Shown: positions 45,401 to 54,118, counted from the first letter of the stretch. The stretch: 64,000 nt of DNA from Saccharicrinis sp963666825 (GCA_963666825.2 OY763044.2:4340001-4404000), one strand, 5' to 3'. The notes: generated by a model not told the origin, from the letters alone. Made by a program: numbers and translations.

Positions 45401-46437
45401 TAAAATATCAGGAAAGAATATTTGATCCATTTTTCCAAGTAGATTCAGCAAATAACGACGACAAGAAAAATGGTACAGGTATTGGCCTTGCATTTTCCAG
45501 ACAACTTGCAGAAAAACATAGTGGTAACCTAAATCTGATTGAATCAAGAGAAGGTAAATGCTCTTTTCAGATAACTATTAGCACAAGGCTTGAACCTGAC
45601 ACCAGTGAAATTAAAGACAAACCTTCTACACTGAAACCTAAAAAAGAAAAGATTAATGTACCAGCCTACAATGATGTAAATGAGAAACCATCCATATTAA
45701 TAGTTGAGGATAATGATGATTTAAGTAATTTCCTTGAAAAGAACCTTAAACTTGAGTATACCGTTTATACAGCTGAAAATGGGAAAAAGGCCTTAGAAAT
45801 TCTTGAAGAAACATCAGTAAGCATTATAATCAGTGATGTAATGATGCCTGAAGTAGACGGAATAGAGTTAGTACAGAAAGCCAGAGAAAACGAGCAATCA
45901 AGTCATATTCCTATTATATTGCTATCTGCAAAAACTAATCTGGACACAAAGATTGAAGGTTTAGATTTTGGAGCAGACAGTTATATAGAAAAGCCTTTTT
46001 CTTTAGATTATTTAAAAGCTCAGGTGAATAGCTTATTAAAAAACCGACAGATTCTATTGGATAAATTTGCTAATACACCATTCATTCCTTATGGTAGTTT
46101 GGCTAATAATAAAAAGGATGAAGAATTCTTAGCCAAATTGAACGAAGAAATAGAGAATAGCTTATTGGATCCTGAATATTCAATTGAAAACATGGCATCA
46201 GCGATGTCTATGAGCCGATCAAATTTACAACGTAAGATTAAAGGTATTTCAGGAATGACACCTAATGACTATTTAAGAGTTTTTAAACTTAAAAAGGCAG
46301 CAAAACTAATCGTAGAGGGCGAATACAGAATCAATGAAATCTGCTTTCTGGTTGGCTTTAACAATCCTTCATATTTCTCTAAATGCTTCCAAAAACAGTT
46401 TGGTAAACTGCCTAGTGAATTTCAGAATGAAAAATAA
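42406..46437 (+). CDS. Hybrid two-component regulator (sensor kinase, receiver, AraC)
   Basis: A 1343-aa one-protein signalling system that switches on the adjacent locus when it binds a glycan fragment. Signal peptide/anchor at 10-28; about 14 propeller repeats (WFGTNDGLNRFDG type) and a Y_Y_Y domain to about 780; membrane span near 795-815; kinase with His849 in FFTNIAHEIRTP and ATP-binding DDGPGIP and GTGIGLAF; receiver with Asp1144 in IISDVMMPE; C-terminal AraC domain (about 1240-1343) with INEICFLVGFNNPSYFSKCF. Divergent from susC. Confidence 0.95.
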   Translation: MKSLGKYLNKKNAVLILILILTAPVQSINMTFRKYEVNDGLSENTIQCIIQDNRGFMWFGTNDGLNRFDGNEFKIFKHEINNNKSIGNNFVISLFQDIDNKIWVGTDNQLFIFDPNSETFEPFNYKTSEGVTINTGVTSILTENDEIIWVGTRSQGAFCFNKTTRELTQYRAGNDNQSLRSDVVWRIFKDYAGNIWFGSRNGLSTYNKETAEFVTYGSRDKKSPMSDPEVLSVFEDSEGTFWLGTWEGGLVKFNRTSNEFTSFFTSTSETYVTHIRAIFEYNKNELLIGSDDGLYLFNKKTAQYVRIDDPEDPNSLSDQNVYAIYKDREDGIWIGTYFGGINYLSQNSQVIEYYYPQPAKNSLSGKAVSQFCEDEKGNLWIATEDGGLNYFNTKTKQFKTYLPNTNKSEISYHNIHALVIFNNKLWIGTFSRGLDVMDLKTGEFTNYQFKQNDPNSLNDNCVFSIYKSKDDVLYVGTTGGLNRFNPEQNNFTRIPEVLGFVYDMTEDHQGNFWVAGYGEGVFKYNKESKSWKNYRNNKDDKNSLCFNKISDVYQDKQQRLWFSSEGGGVCKYNYDTDDFYTINSLDGLPNDVVYGVIDDNFGNIWVSTNMGISSINLNTMKIKTYTQEDGLQSNQFNYRSTLKTRNGKFYFGGINGFNAFYPNELKENKYISPVIITNFELLDTDVLLNNDTSFIEILNTTKHITLKHNQASFRISFVNLSYQAPSKNTNAYILENLNSRWVTTQTENQASYINLKHGEYIFRVKGSNNDGNWNEAGDYIRITILPPFWKTNYAYVFYLLVLTGLIVLLIKNYVRITHTRQNKKLEDFRVKKEKETYVSKINFFTNIAHEIRTPISLIKAPLDCIKAKNLDSEELEENIKVIDKNADRLLNLINQLLDFRKIEDNSYKLKFEPVTFNSLISDICYRFKPTASQRNISIITQVPDETIICNADKDGITKIVSNLMTNAIKFTNSRVTIALEKNEDFVIINIEDDGPGIPLKYQERIFDPFFQVDSANNDDKKNGTGIGLAFSRQLAEKHSGNLNLIESREGKCSFQITISTRLEPDTSEIKDKPSTLKPKKEKINVPAYNDVNEKPSILIVEDNDDLSNFLEKNLKLEYTVYTAENGKKALEILEETSVSIIISDVMMPEVDGIELVQKARENEQSSHIPIILLSAKTNLDTKIEGLDFGADSYIEKPFSLDYLKAQVNSLLKNRQILLDKFANTPFIPYGSLANNKKDEEFLAKLNEEIENSLLDPEYSIENMASAMSMSRSNLQRKIKGISGMTPNDYLRVFKLKKAAKLIVEGEYRINEICFLVGFNNPSYFSKCFQKQFGKLPSEFQNEK

Positions 46438-46440
46438 AAA

Positions 46441-46465
46441 AAGGGACATCGTTTTGATGTCCCTT
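46441..46465. terminator. Terminator between the hybrid regulator and enolase
   Basis: AAGGGACATC (46441-46450) pairs perfectly with GATGTCCCTT (46456-46465), loop GTTTT. The minus-strand side is followed by T-rich sequence, so it best serves enolase, but it lies three bases after the regulator stop and may stop both. Confidence 0.75.
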
Positions 46466-46489
46466 ATATGTTAAGTAATTACTTAGTAA

Positions 46490-47791
46490 TTAAGCTTTTT
46501 TTACTTTTTTATAACCGTAAATTGCACTTTCGCCTAATTCTTCTTCAATACGAAGTAACTGGTTGTATTTAGCCATACGGTCAGTACGACTTAATGAACC
46601 TGTTTTAATTTGGCCACTGTTAGTTGCAACTGCGATATCAGCAATTGTAGCATCCTCAGTTTCACCTGAACGGTGAGATGTTACTGAAGTAAATCCAGCT
46701 CTGTGAGCCATTTCAATTGCATTTAAAGTTTCAGTTAATGAACCGATTTGGTTAACTTTGATAAGGATAGAGTTAGCAGCTCCTAATTCAATACCTTTTT
46801 TCAAGTAATCAACGTTAGTTACAAATAAGTCATCACCAACTAATTGACATTTGTCGCCAATTAAATTGTTAAGAGTAACCCATCCGTCCCAATCGTTTTC
46901 ATCCATACCATCTTCGATAGAATCGATAGGATATTTTGAAGCAAGTTCAGCTAAATAAGCAGCTTGCTCTTCAGAAGTTCTTTTGATTCCGTTTGGCTCA
47001 AAAATGCTATAATCATAAACACCTTCTTTATAGAACTCAGAAGAAGCACAGTCCATAGCGATAGAAACATCACCACCATCTTCTGCACGACCTGGCTTAT
47101 AACCAGCGTTTTTAATAGCAGTTAAGATACAGTCAATAGCCTCTTCAGTACCACCTAACATTGGAGCGAAACCACCTTCATCACCAACAGCAGTAGAAAG
47201 ACCTTTTCCTTTTAATACTTTAGCTAAAGCATGGAATACCTCAGCACCCATTCTTAAACCTTCTTTAAAAGTTGGAGCTCCAATAGGACGAATCATGAAT
47301 TCTTGGAATGCAATAGTAGCATCAGAGTGAGAACCACCATTGATAATATTCATCATTGGAACTGGAAGAGTACATGCATTAGTACCACCAATGTATCTGT
47401 ATAAAGGCATTTCTAGGTAAGCAGCAGCAGCTTTTGCAGTAGCTAAAGAAACACCTAAGATAGCATTAGCTCCTAATTTACTTTTAGTTTTAGTACCGTC
47501 CATTTCAAGCATCTTAGTATCAACACCTACTTGATCAAGAACACTAAAACCTACTAATTCTGGTGCAATAACGTCATTAACGTTAGCAACAGCTTTTTGA
47601 ACACCTTTACCAAGATAACGACCTTTATCACCATCTCTTAATTCTAGTGCTTCGTGCTCACCAGTAGATGCTCCAGAAGGAACAGATGCACGACCTACTA
47701 CTCCACAATCTAAAGTTACCTCTACTTCTACAGTAGGGTTTCCGCGAGAATCAAGAATCTCACGAGCATGAACATTTGAAATTAGTCCCAT
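46490..47791 (-). CDS. eno: Enolase
   Basis: Converts 2-phosphoglycerate to phosphoenolpyruvate. 433 aa, the normal length. DSRGNPTVEVEV opens the N-terminal domain, PSGASTGEHEA is the mobile loop, and SHRSGETEDATIAD near 370 is the signature with an active-site Ser. Metal ligands lie in AMDCASSEFY and SIEDGMDENDWDG. It is the first gene beyond the ribosomal supercluster and separated from it by a strong terminator. Confidence 0.97.
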   Translation of the reverse strand: MGLISNVHAREILDSRGNPTVEVEVTLDCGVVGRASVPSGASTGEHEALELRDGDKGRYLGKGVQKAVANVNDVIAPELVGFSVLDQVGVDTKMLEMDGTKTKSKLGANAILGVSLATAKAAAAYLEMPLYRYIGGTNACTLPVPMMNIINGGSHSDATIAFQEFMIRPIGAPTFKEGLRMGAEVFHALAKVLKGKGLSTAVGDEGGFAPMLGGTEEAIDCILTAIKNAGYKPGRAEDGGDVSIAMDCASSEFYKEGVYDYSIFEPNGIKRTSEEQAAYLAELASKYPIDSIEDGMDENDWDGWVTLNNLIGDKCQLVGDDLFVTNVDYLKKGIELGAANSILIKVNQIGSLTETLNAIEMAHRAGFTSVTSHRSGETEDATIADIAVATNSGQIKTGSLSRTDRMAKYNQLLRIEEELGESAIYGYKKVKKA

Positions 47792-47827
47792 AATTTGACT
47801 TATTTAAAAATTGAGTTTACATTTCTG

Positions 47828-47864
47828 AAAAAAAAAGGATAACAGCACGAGGCAATTATCCTTT
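47828..47864 (-). terminator. Terminator ending the S10-spc-alpha supercluster
   Basis: AAAGGATAA (47834-47842) pairs with TTATCCTTT (47856-47864) in a perfect 9-bp stem with a 13-nt loop. On the minus strand nine T follow (A at 47828-47836). It lies 38 nt past the rplQ stop. Confidence 0.9.
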
Positions 47865-47901
47865 AATATTTTAAGATAGTATATAAGAACTATTTATATA
47901 A

Positions 47902-48420
47902 CTACTCTTTAGATTCACTTTCAGATGAATTTTCAGTTGATTCCTCTACATTTGTTGACTCTGAAGCTTCAGCAGCTACTTCTTCAGTTGAAGTAGATTT
48001 TTTACGACGTGTACGACGTGTTTTCTTTTCAGCTTGTGGCTTGCTAGCAGACAACATATTTTCGTTATAATCAACTAATTCGATATAACACATTTCTGCG
48101 TTATCACCTAAACGATTACCTAATTTTAAAATACGAGTATAACCACCTGGTCTTTCTCCTACTTTTCCAGCTACTTCTCTAAATAGCTCAGATACGGCAT
48201 ATTTATTATTTAGGTATCCAAAAACAACTCTTCTTTGTGCAGTAGAATCATCTTTAGACTTTGTAATAAGAGGCTCAACGTACATACGCAATGCTTTAGC
48301 TTTAGCAACTGTAGTTTTAATTCTTTTGTGAAGAATTAAAGAAGCTGCCATATTCGCTAACATAGCTTTACGGTGAGAGCTCTTTCTTCCTAAATGATTG
48401 AACTTTTTTCTATGTCTCAT
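47902..48420 (-). CDS. rplQ: 50S ribosomal protein L17
   Basis: Large-subunit protein near the tunnel exit. The core (1 to about 120) is canonical: MRHRKKFNHLGRKSSHRKAM, TTVAKAKALR and GDNAEMCYIELV. After it comes a 50-residue tail, first basic (KKTRRTRRKK), then Ser/Glu-rich and acidic to the end (172 aa against about 120-130 in E. coli). It is the last gene of the ribosomal block, five nt after rpoA. Confidence 0.96.
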   Translation of the reverse strand: MRHRKKFNHLGRKSSHRKAMLANMAASLILHKRIKTTVAKAKALRMYVEPLITKSKDDSTAQRRVVFGYLNNKYAVSELFREVAGKVGERPGGYTRILKLGNRLGDNAEMCYIELVDYNENMLSASKPQAEKKTRRTRRKKSTSTEEVAAEASESTNVEESTENSSESESKE

Positions 48421-48425
48421 CGCAA

Positions 48426-49418
48426 TTATTCCTTGTCTAATTTATACTTAGTAATATCCATACCAAAATTCAAGTTCATAACTTGTAATAAATCATCAAG
48501 CTCAGTTAATGATTTCTTTCCGAAGTTACGGAACTTCAATAGATCATTACGGTTGAATTGAACAAGCTCACCTAATGTTTCCACATCAGCAGCTTTTAAA
48601 CAATTCAATGCTCTAACTGAAAGATCCATATCAACTAATTTTGTTTTTAGTAGTTGACGCATGTGAAGTACTTCTTCATCAAACTCTTCGTTACCAAATT
48701 TCTCATCAGAATCAAGAGTAATTCTCTCATCTGAGAATAACATGAAGTGATAGATAAGAATTTTAGCTGCTTCTTTTAAAGCATCTTTAGGATGGATAGA
48801 ACCGTCTGTTTCTATTTCAATAATTAATTTCTCGTAATCAGTTTTTTGTTCTACACGATAGTTTTCAATCGAGTATTTAACATTTCTGATTGGAGTATAT
48901 ATAGAGTCAATCGCAATAACACCGAATTCAGATTCTGCTGAATGATTTTCTTCAGAAGGTACATACCCCCTACCTTTATTAATGGTTAATTCCATTTTAA
49001 GGTTTACATCAGGGTTCATTAAACAAATACGTTGTTCAGGATTTAAAACTTCAAAACCAGTCATGAAATTATTCAATTCACCAGCTTTTAATTCTTCCTT
49101 ACCCGACACATTAATAGTTACTTTTTCACTATCAACTTCTTCAACAATTTGTTTAAATCTAATTTGCTTAAGATTAAGAATTATGTCGGTTGTATCGTTA
49201 ATTACTCCAGGAATAGTAGAAAATTCATGATCTACTCCTTCAATCTTAACAGATGTAATTGCGAAACCTTCTAATGAGGATAACAAAATTCTTCTTAAGG
49301 CATTTCCAACTGTAATACCATATCCTGGTTCTAACGGACGAAATTCGAAGCGACCGAATTTATTGTCCGCTTCAAGCATGATTACTTTATCAGGTTTTTG
49401 GAATGCTAATATTGCCAT
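48426..49418 (-). CDS. rpoA: RNA polymerase alpha subunit
   Basis: 330 aa. The N-terminal assembly domain has GYGITVGNALRRILLSSLEG; the C-terminal DNA-binding domain has LNCLKAADVETLGELV and FGKKSLTELDDLL. A linker of about 20 residues joins them. Lies between rpsD and rplQ. Confidence 0.97.
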   Translation of the reverse strand: MAILAFQKPDKVIMLEADNKFGRFEFRPLEPGYGITVGNALRRILLSSLEGFAITSVKIEGVDHEFSTIPGVINDTTDIILNLKQIRFKQIVEEVDSEKVTINVSGKEELKAGELNNFMTGFEVLNPEQRICLMNPDVNLKMELTINKGRGYVPSEENHSAESEFGVIAIDSIYTPIRNVKYSIENYRVEQKTDYEKLIIEIETDGSIHPKDALKEAAKILIYHFMLFSDERITLDSDEKFGNEEFDEEVLHMRQLLKTKLVDMDLSVRALNCLKAADVETLGELVQFNRNDLLKFRNFGKKSLTELDDLLQVMNLNFGMDITKYKLDKE

Positions 49419-49427
49419 AAGAATAAA

Positions 49428-50033
49428 TTATTTAGAATACAATTCAACAATTAATTGTTCTTTAATATTTTCAGGAATATCCTCTCTTGCAGGTGTATTT
49501 AAAAATTTACCTGTTTTAGAATCATTATCCCATTCTAACCAAGAAAAGTTATGTACTGAAGACGCTGCCAAAGAATCAGTGATTGCTTCTAAAGATTTAG
49601 ATTTTTCACGAACACCAATAATTTGATCAGCTTTTACTGAATAAGATGGAATATTTACCACCCCACCATCTACAGTAATATGCTTATGAGATACAAGTTG
49701 ACGTGCTGCTGCTCTTGTAGGTGCAATACCTAAACGGTATACTACATTATCCAAACGACACTCTAATAATCCAAGTAAAACCTCACCTGTAATACCTTTA
49801 GCACGAGACGCTCTTGTAAATAAATTTCTAAATTGTCTTTCTAATACACCGTATGTGTATTTAGCTTTTTGTTTTTCTTTCAACTGAAGACCATATTCTG
49901 ATGTCTTCTTTCTACGGTTATTACCGTGTTGTCCTGGAGGATAATTTTTTCTTTCGAAATTTTTATCCGAACCATAAATTGCCTCACCGAATTTACGGGC
50001 AATTTTCGTTTTAGGTCCAATGTATCTAGCCAT
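49428..50033 (-). CDS. rpsD: 30S ribosomal protein S4
   Basis: An early 16S rRNA-binding protein. 201 aa, with an S4 domain in CRLDNVVYRLGIAPTRAAAR and SHKHITVDG. The N-terminus (MARYIGPKTKIARKFGE) lacks a zinc cysteine cluster, so it is the zinc-free form. Preceded by a 140-nt gap with an imperfect inverted repeat that could be a regulatory leader. Confidence 0.97.
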   Translation of the reverse strand: MARYIGPKTKIARKFGEAIYGSDKNFERKNYPPGQHGNNRRKKTSEYGLQLKEKQKAKYTYGVLERQFRNLFTRASRAKGITGEVLLGLLECRLDNVVYRLGIAPTRAAARQLVSHKHITVDGGVVNIPSYSVKADQIIGVREKSKSLEAITDSLAASSVHNFSWLEWDNDSKTGKFLNTPAREDIPENIKEQLIVELYSK

Positions 50034-50173
50034 TCTTCTAAATTTTTGTTTTTAAATTTTTGTTTTCAAATTATGAATATGAAGGCCGCGAGATTATAGA
50101 GAGGAGGTTCTATTATAATCATCCATAATTCAAAATCCAAAAACTCAATTTATGGTTAATAACTAGTAAATAA
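50034..50173 (-). promoter_or_regulatory. Candidate structured leader of rpsD
   Basis: The largest gap in the ribosomal block. On the minus strand TTTTGAATTATG pairs imperfectly with CATAATTTGAAAA, and inside it GATTATA pairs with TATAATC, giving a long two-tier stem whose loop holds CCTCCTC. AAATT starts at 50040, 50054 and 50068 (14 bp apart) next to the rpsD start. An S4-bound autoregulatory leader is possible; the layout also matches the heptad-phased elements elsewhere in the window. Confidence 0.4.
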
Positions 50174-50563
50174 TTATACTCTTCGTCTTTTTGGAGGACG
50201 ACATCCATTGTGTGGCATAGGAGTAATATCCACAATCTCACTAACTTCAATACCAGCTGCGTGGATTGAACGAATTGCAGACTCACGACCATTACCTGGT
50301 CCTTTCACATACACCTTTACTTTTCTTAAACCAAGATCAAAAGCTACTTTACCACAGTCAGTTGCTGCCATTTGAGCTGCATAAGGAGTATTCTTTTTAG
50401 AACCTCTAAAACCCATTTTACCAGCACTTGACCAAGAAATAACCTGACCATTTTTGTTTGTTAAAGAAATAATAATGTTATTGAAAGATGAGTGAATATG
50501 AGCTTCTCCTTGAGCCTCTACTTTAACGACTCTTTTCTTTTGACTCGCTGTCTTCTTTGCCAT
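50174..50563 (-). CDS. rpsK: 30S ribosomal protein S11
   Basis: 129 aa, platform protein of the small subunit. HIHSSFNNIIISLTNKNG and VYVKGPGNGRESAIRS are the conserved parts, ending HNGCRPPKRRRV. Ten nt after rpsM. Confidence 0.97.
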   Translation of the reverse strand: MAKKTASQKKRVVKVEAQGEAHIHSSFNNIIISLTNKNGQVISWSSAGKMGFRGSKKNTPYAAQMAATDCGKVAFDLGLRKVKVYVKGPGNGRESAIRSIHAAGIEVSEIVDITPMPHNGCRPPKRRRV

Positions 50564-50573
50564 ATCTCAATTA

Positions 50574-50951
50574 TTATTTAGTTGCTTTTTTCTTGTTTGC
50601 AACAGTTTTCTTTTTCCCTTTACGTGTACGTGCGTTGTTTTTAGTCTTTTGACCACGTAATGGTAAACCAATACGATGACGAATACCTCTATAACAACCG
50701 ATATCCATTAATCGCTTAATATTTAACTGAACCTCAGAACGAAGCTCACCTTCGATTTTGAATTGTTCAGAAATAACTTCACGAACTTTTGCAATTTGTT
50801 CGTCTGTCCATTCGCTAACTTTTAAGTTAACATCAATCCCAGCTTCGCCAAGGATTGTTTGAGCAGCACTGCGCCCAATTCCGTAAATATAAGTTAATGA
50901 AACCTCGCCTCTCTTATTGGTAGGTATATCAACTCCAGCAATTCTAGCCAT
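50574..50951 (-). CDS. rpsM: 30S ribosomal protein S13
   Basis: 125 aa, head protein that contacts the P-site tRNA and L5. Start MARIAGVDIPTNKRGEVSL, YGIGRSAAQTIL helix-turn motif, and RGIRHRIGLPLRGQKTKNNA signature with a basic tail. Confidence 0.97.
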   Translation of the reverse strand: MARIAGVDIPTNKRGEVSLTYIYGIGRSAAQTILGEAGIDVNLKVSEWTDEQIAKVREVISEQFKIEGELRSEVQLNIKRLMDIGCYRGIRHRIGLPLRGQKTKNNARTRKGKKKTVANKKKATK

Positions 50952-50964
50952 AATTATTTATTCT

Positions 50965-51081
50965 TTATCCTTGACGTTGTTTAAACTTTGGATTCTTCTT
51001 GTTAATCACGTATAAGCGCCCTTTGCGTTTTACAATCTTACAATCAGCACTTCTCTTCTTAACAGATGCTCTAACCTTCAT
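50965..51081 (-). CDS. rpmJ: 50S ribosomal protein L36
   Basis: A 38-residue ORF read directly from the minus strand: MKVRASVKKRSADCKIVKRK at the start and NPKFKQRQG at the end. Only one cysteine (Cys14) remains of the zinc site, so this is the zinc-free form. It lies between infA and rpsM, its usual place. Confidence 0.93.
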   Translation of the reverse strand: MKVRASVKKRSADCKIVKRKGRLYVINKKNPKFKQRQG

Positions 51082-51093
51082 TTTATTATAGAA

Positions 51094-51315
51094 TTAATTT
51101 TTGTATCTATAAGAAATTCTACCTTTTGTAAGATCATAAGGAGACATCTCTACCTTAACCTTATCACCAGGTAAAATTTTAATATAGTGCATTCTCATTT
51201 TTCCTGAGATATGCGCTGTAATTACATGCCCGTTTTCAAGTTCTACTCTAAACATAGCATTTGAAAGGGCTTCTATTATCGTTCCGTCTTGTTCTATTGA
51301 GGCTTGTTTAGCCAT
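51094..51315 (-). CDS. infA: Translation initiation factor IF-1
   Basis: 73 aa, an OB-fold that blocks the A site during initiation. IEQDGTIIEALSNAMFRVEL and HISGKMRMHYIKILPGDKV are conserved. Fifteen nt after map. Confidence 0.97.
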   Translation of the reverse strand: MAKQASIEQDGTIIEALSNAMFRVELENGHVITAHISGKMRMHYIKILPGDKVKVEMSPYDLTKGRISYRYKN

Positions 51316-51330
51316 AATATTTACCTTTTT

Positions 51331-52116
51331 TTATTTTTCAGACTGCAAATTTAATACTTCTTCTACAAATTTAAAACTAGAAAGTATATCTGCTTCATTT
51401 TTTTGTACTGCAATTGTATGTTCAAAGTGAGCAGAAACCTTTTTATCAATGGTTCTGATGGTCCATCCATCGTTTTCTTGTACTATATTTCTTTTTCCTA
51501 AATTAATCATCGGCTCAATCGCGATAACCATTCCGGGCTTTAATAAAGTACCACTTCCTCTCCTTCCATAATTAGGTACTTCAGGCGATTCGTGAAGACC
51601 ACGTCCAACACCATGTCCAACCATTTCACGAACTACAGTATATCCATTATCTTCATTATACTTTTGAATAGCATAACCGATATCACCTATTCGTTTTCCT
51701 GCTACAGCATTCTCTATACCTTTATATAAAGATTCTTTGGTTGACTTTAATAAATCAGCAACCTCTTTGCTAACTTCACCTACAGCGAAAGTATAAGCTG
51801 AATCTCCATAAAATTCATTTAAAAGAACACCACAGTCTACAGAAACAACATCACCTTCTTTTAAAGGATCGTTATTAGGAATACCATGAACAACCTGTTC
51901 GTTAACTGAAGTACAAAGAGTATTAGGAAAACCCTGATATCCTAAGAAACCAGGGATTCCACCATTATCTCGTATAAATTCTTCAGCAATTTTATCTAAT
52001 TCCAATGTAGTAACACCAGGTTTTACTGCTTTTGCAATTTCACCTAGTGTTTTTGCTACAAGCATATTACTTGCTCGAAGTAATTCGATTTCTTCGTCTG
52101 TTTTAAGATATATCAT
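51331..52116 (-). CDS. map: Methionine aminopeptidase, type I
   Basis: Removes the starting methionine from new proteins. 261 aa. Metal ligands are visible as two Asp in VSVDCGVLLNEFYGDSAYTF, His in GHGVGRGLHE, Glu in VIAIEPMI and the C-terminal Glu in HFEHTIAV. Located between secY and infA, a common place in Bacteroidota, with no adk between. Confidence 0.96.
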   Translation of the reverse strand: MIYLKTDEEIELLRASNMLVAKTLGEIAKAVKPGVTTLELDKIAEEFIRDNGGIPGFLGYQGFPNTLCTSVNEQVVHGIPNNDPLKEGDVVSVDCGVLLNEFYGDSAYTFAVGEVSKEVADLLKSTKESLYKGIENAVAGKRIGDIGYAIQKYNEDNGYTVVREMVGHGVGRGLHESPEVPNYGRRGSGTLLKPGMVIAIEPMINLGKRNIVQENDGWTIRTIDKKVSAHFEHTIAVQKNEADILSSFKFVEEVLNLQSEK

Positions 52117-52133
52117 TATCCGAACGATTCTCT

Positions 52134-53462
52134 TTAATAAACAGCTGGACCACCTCCAGTTCTACCCTTGATTCTTCCGGACTTCATCAATCCGTCATAG
52201 TGTCTCATTAATAAGTGACTTTCGATTTGTTGTAATGTATCTAAAACAACACCTACTAAAATCAATAATGAGGTACCTCCGTAAAACTGAGCAAACATTC
52301 TATCCACACCTGCCATAGAAGCAAATGCAGGTAAAATTGCTACGACAGCTAAAAATACAGAACCAGGTAATGTGATTTTCGACATTACAGAATCTAAAAA
52401 CTCAACAGTTTTTTTACCAGGTTTAACACCAGGTATAAATCCACCATTGCGTTTCATATCTTCAGCCATCTGAGTTGGATTAATTGTAATTGCTGTATAA
52501 AAATATGTAAAAGCAATAATTAAGAATGCAAATACACCATTGTATCCCCATCCTGTATAATCAGAAAACATTGCTGTAAACCAATTATTAGCACTATCAC
52601 CACCTACATATCCAGCTAATGTTAATGGCACAAACATAATTGCCTGAGCAAAAATGATTGGCATAACACCTGCAGCGTTTACTTTTAAAGGTATGTATTG
52701 ACGAACGCCACCATATTGCTTGTTACCAACGATGCGTTTAGCATACTGAACAGGAATACGGCGTGTTCCCTGTACTAACAAAATTGTTCCTGCAAATACA
52801 AAAAATAGAACTACGATCTCAATTAACAACATCACTAAACCACCACCTTCTTCAAAGCGAGATACAAATTCAGCAACTACAGCAAAAGGAAGTCTGGCAA
52901 TGATACCAATCATAATGATTAATGATATACCATTTCCAATTCCTTTATCGGTAATTCTTTCACCAAGCCACATTACAAACATTGTTCCTGCTGTAAGTAT
53001 CAGGATAGATGTAATTTTAAACATTAGGCCAGGAGCTGAAACAGCTACCTCAGGTAAATTTGCTAAATATGCAGGCGATTGAAACAATAAGATAATAACA
53101 GTAAGATATCTGGTTATTTGGTTTATTTTACGTCTACCACTTTCTCCTTCACGCTGTAACTTTTGAAAATAAGGAACAGCGATTCCTAAAAGTTGAATTA
53201 CAATAGATGCAGAAATATAAGGCATAATTCCTAAACCAAATACAGAGGCATTTGAAAATGCACCTCCAGAAAACATATCTAATAGTCCCATAACCCCTTG
53301 CGAAGTTTGGTCTTTTAGTTCTGCTAATTTAGTAGGATCAATACCCGGTAATACAATATATGAACCTAAACGGTATACTAATACCAATCCAATAGTTGTA
53401 ATAATACGGGACTTTAAATCCTCAATCTTAAAAATGTTGCGAATTGTTTCGATCAGTTTCAT
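52134..53462 (-). CDS. secY: Protein translocase subunit SecY
   Basis: Channel of the Sec translocon, with ten membrane segments. The start at 53462 (MKLIETIRNIFKIEDLKSRI) gives 442 aa and lies four nt after the rplO stop; the frame from 53480 would run into rplO. YRLGSYIVLPGID, GLGIMPYISASI and the C-terminal SHLLMRHYDGLMKSG are typical. Confidence 0.96.
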   Translation of the reverse strand: MKLIETIRNIFKIEDLKSRIITTIGLVLVYRLGSYIVLPGIDPTKLAELKDQTSQGVMGLLDMFSGGAFSNASVFGLGIMPYISASIVIQLLGIAVPYFQKLQREGESGRRKINQITRYLTVIILLFQSPAYLANLPEVAVSAPGLMFKITSILILTAGTMFVMWLGERITDKGIGNGISLIIMIGIIARLPFAVVAEFVSRFEEGGGLVMLLIEIVVLFFVFAGTILLVQGTRRIPVQYAKRIVGNKQYGGVRQYIPLKVNAAGVMPIIFAQAIMFVPLTLAGYVGGDSANNWFTAMFSDYTGWGYNGVFAFLIIAFTYFYTAITINPTQMAEDMKRNGGFIPGVKPGKKTVEFLDSVMSKITLPGSVFLAVVAILPAFASMAGVDRMFAQFYGGTSLLILVGVVLDTLQQIESHLLMRHYDGLMKSGRIKGRTGGGPAVY

Positions 53463-53466
53463 TGAT

Positions 53467-53913
53467 TTACAGTTTAACAACGGTACCTTGAGCAGCTTCT
53501 ATAGCGCTCACCGCTGATTTAGAAAAGGCATGAGCTTTCACTTCAATTTTGGCAGTAATATTTCCATTACCAAGAATTTTAACCCGGTCATTCTTATTGA
53601 TGAAACCAGCATTCTGAAGTGCTTCAATATCAATTACAGTAAGGTTCTTTTTTTCAGCTAACTCCTGTAGTAAAGCAAGGTTAATTGCTTTATACTCTAC
53701 ACGGTTGATGTTTTTAAAACCGAATTTTGGAACACGTCTCTGTAATGGCATCTGACCACCTTCGAAACCAATTTTCTTTGAATAACCAGATCTGGACTTG
53801 GCACCTTTATGACCACGAGTAGATGTACCCCCACGACCGGAACCTTGTCCTCGACCAATTCTTTTGCTTGTTTTGGTCGAACCTTCAGCAGGTTTTAAAT
53901 TACTTAAGTCCAT
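53467..53913 (-). CDS. rplO: 50S ribosomal protein L15
   Basis: 148 aa with a Gly/Arg-rich N-terminal extension (RIGRGQGSGRGGTSTRGHKG) and the C-terminal globular part with VEVKAHAFSKSA-like sequence (IEVKAHAFSKSA). A late-assembly large-subunit protein. Confidence 0.97.
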   Translation of the reverse strand: MDLSNLKPAEGSTKTSKRIGRGQGSGRGGTSTRGHKGAKSRSGYSKKIGFEGGQMPLQRRVPKFGFKNINRVEYKAINLALLQELAEKKNLTVIDIEALQNAGFINKNDRVKILGNGNITAKIEVKAHAFSKSAVSAIEAAQGTVVKL

Positions 53914-53941
53914 ATCTAATTTTCTTATTATCGTTAAATAA

Positions 53942-54118
53942 TTAATTTTCTATGCTAACCAGGTGTCTCACCTTTTCAACCATACCAAGAATTTGAGGAG
54001 TAGCCTCAAATTCTCTAGTTGCATTTATTTTAGTTAGACCAAGAGCCGCCAACGTTTTCTTTTGACGGTCAGTTGAGCCAATTTTGCTCTTTACTTGTGT
54101 TACTTTTATCTTAGCCAT
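53942..54118 (-). CDS. rpmD: 50S ribosomal protein L30
   Basis: A 58-residue ORF read from the minus strand, MAKIKVTQVKSKIGSTDRQK to RHLVSIEN. KVTQVKS and TLAALGL are family motifs. It lies between rpsE and rplO, as expected in spc operons. Confidence 0.93.
   Translation of the reverse strand: MAKIKVTQVKSKIGSTDRQKKTLAALGLTKINATREFEATPQILGMVEKVRHLVSIEN

Noticed and set aside
53463..53480. Longer secY from 53480
   Set aside because: It would run into rplO and adds six residues not typical of SecY; the ATG at 53462 fits the spacing of the operon.
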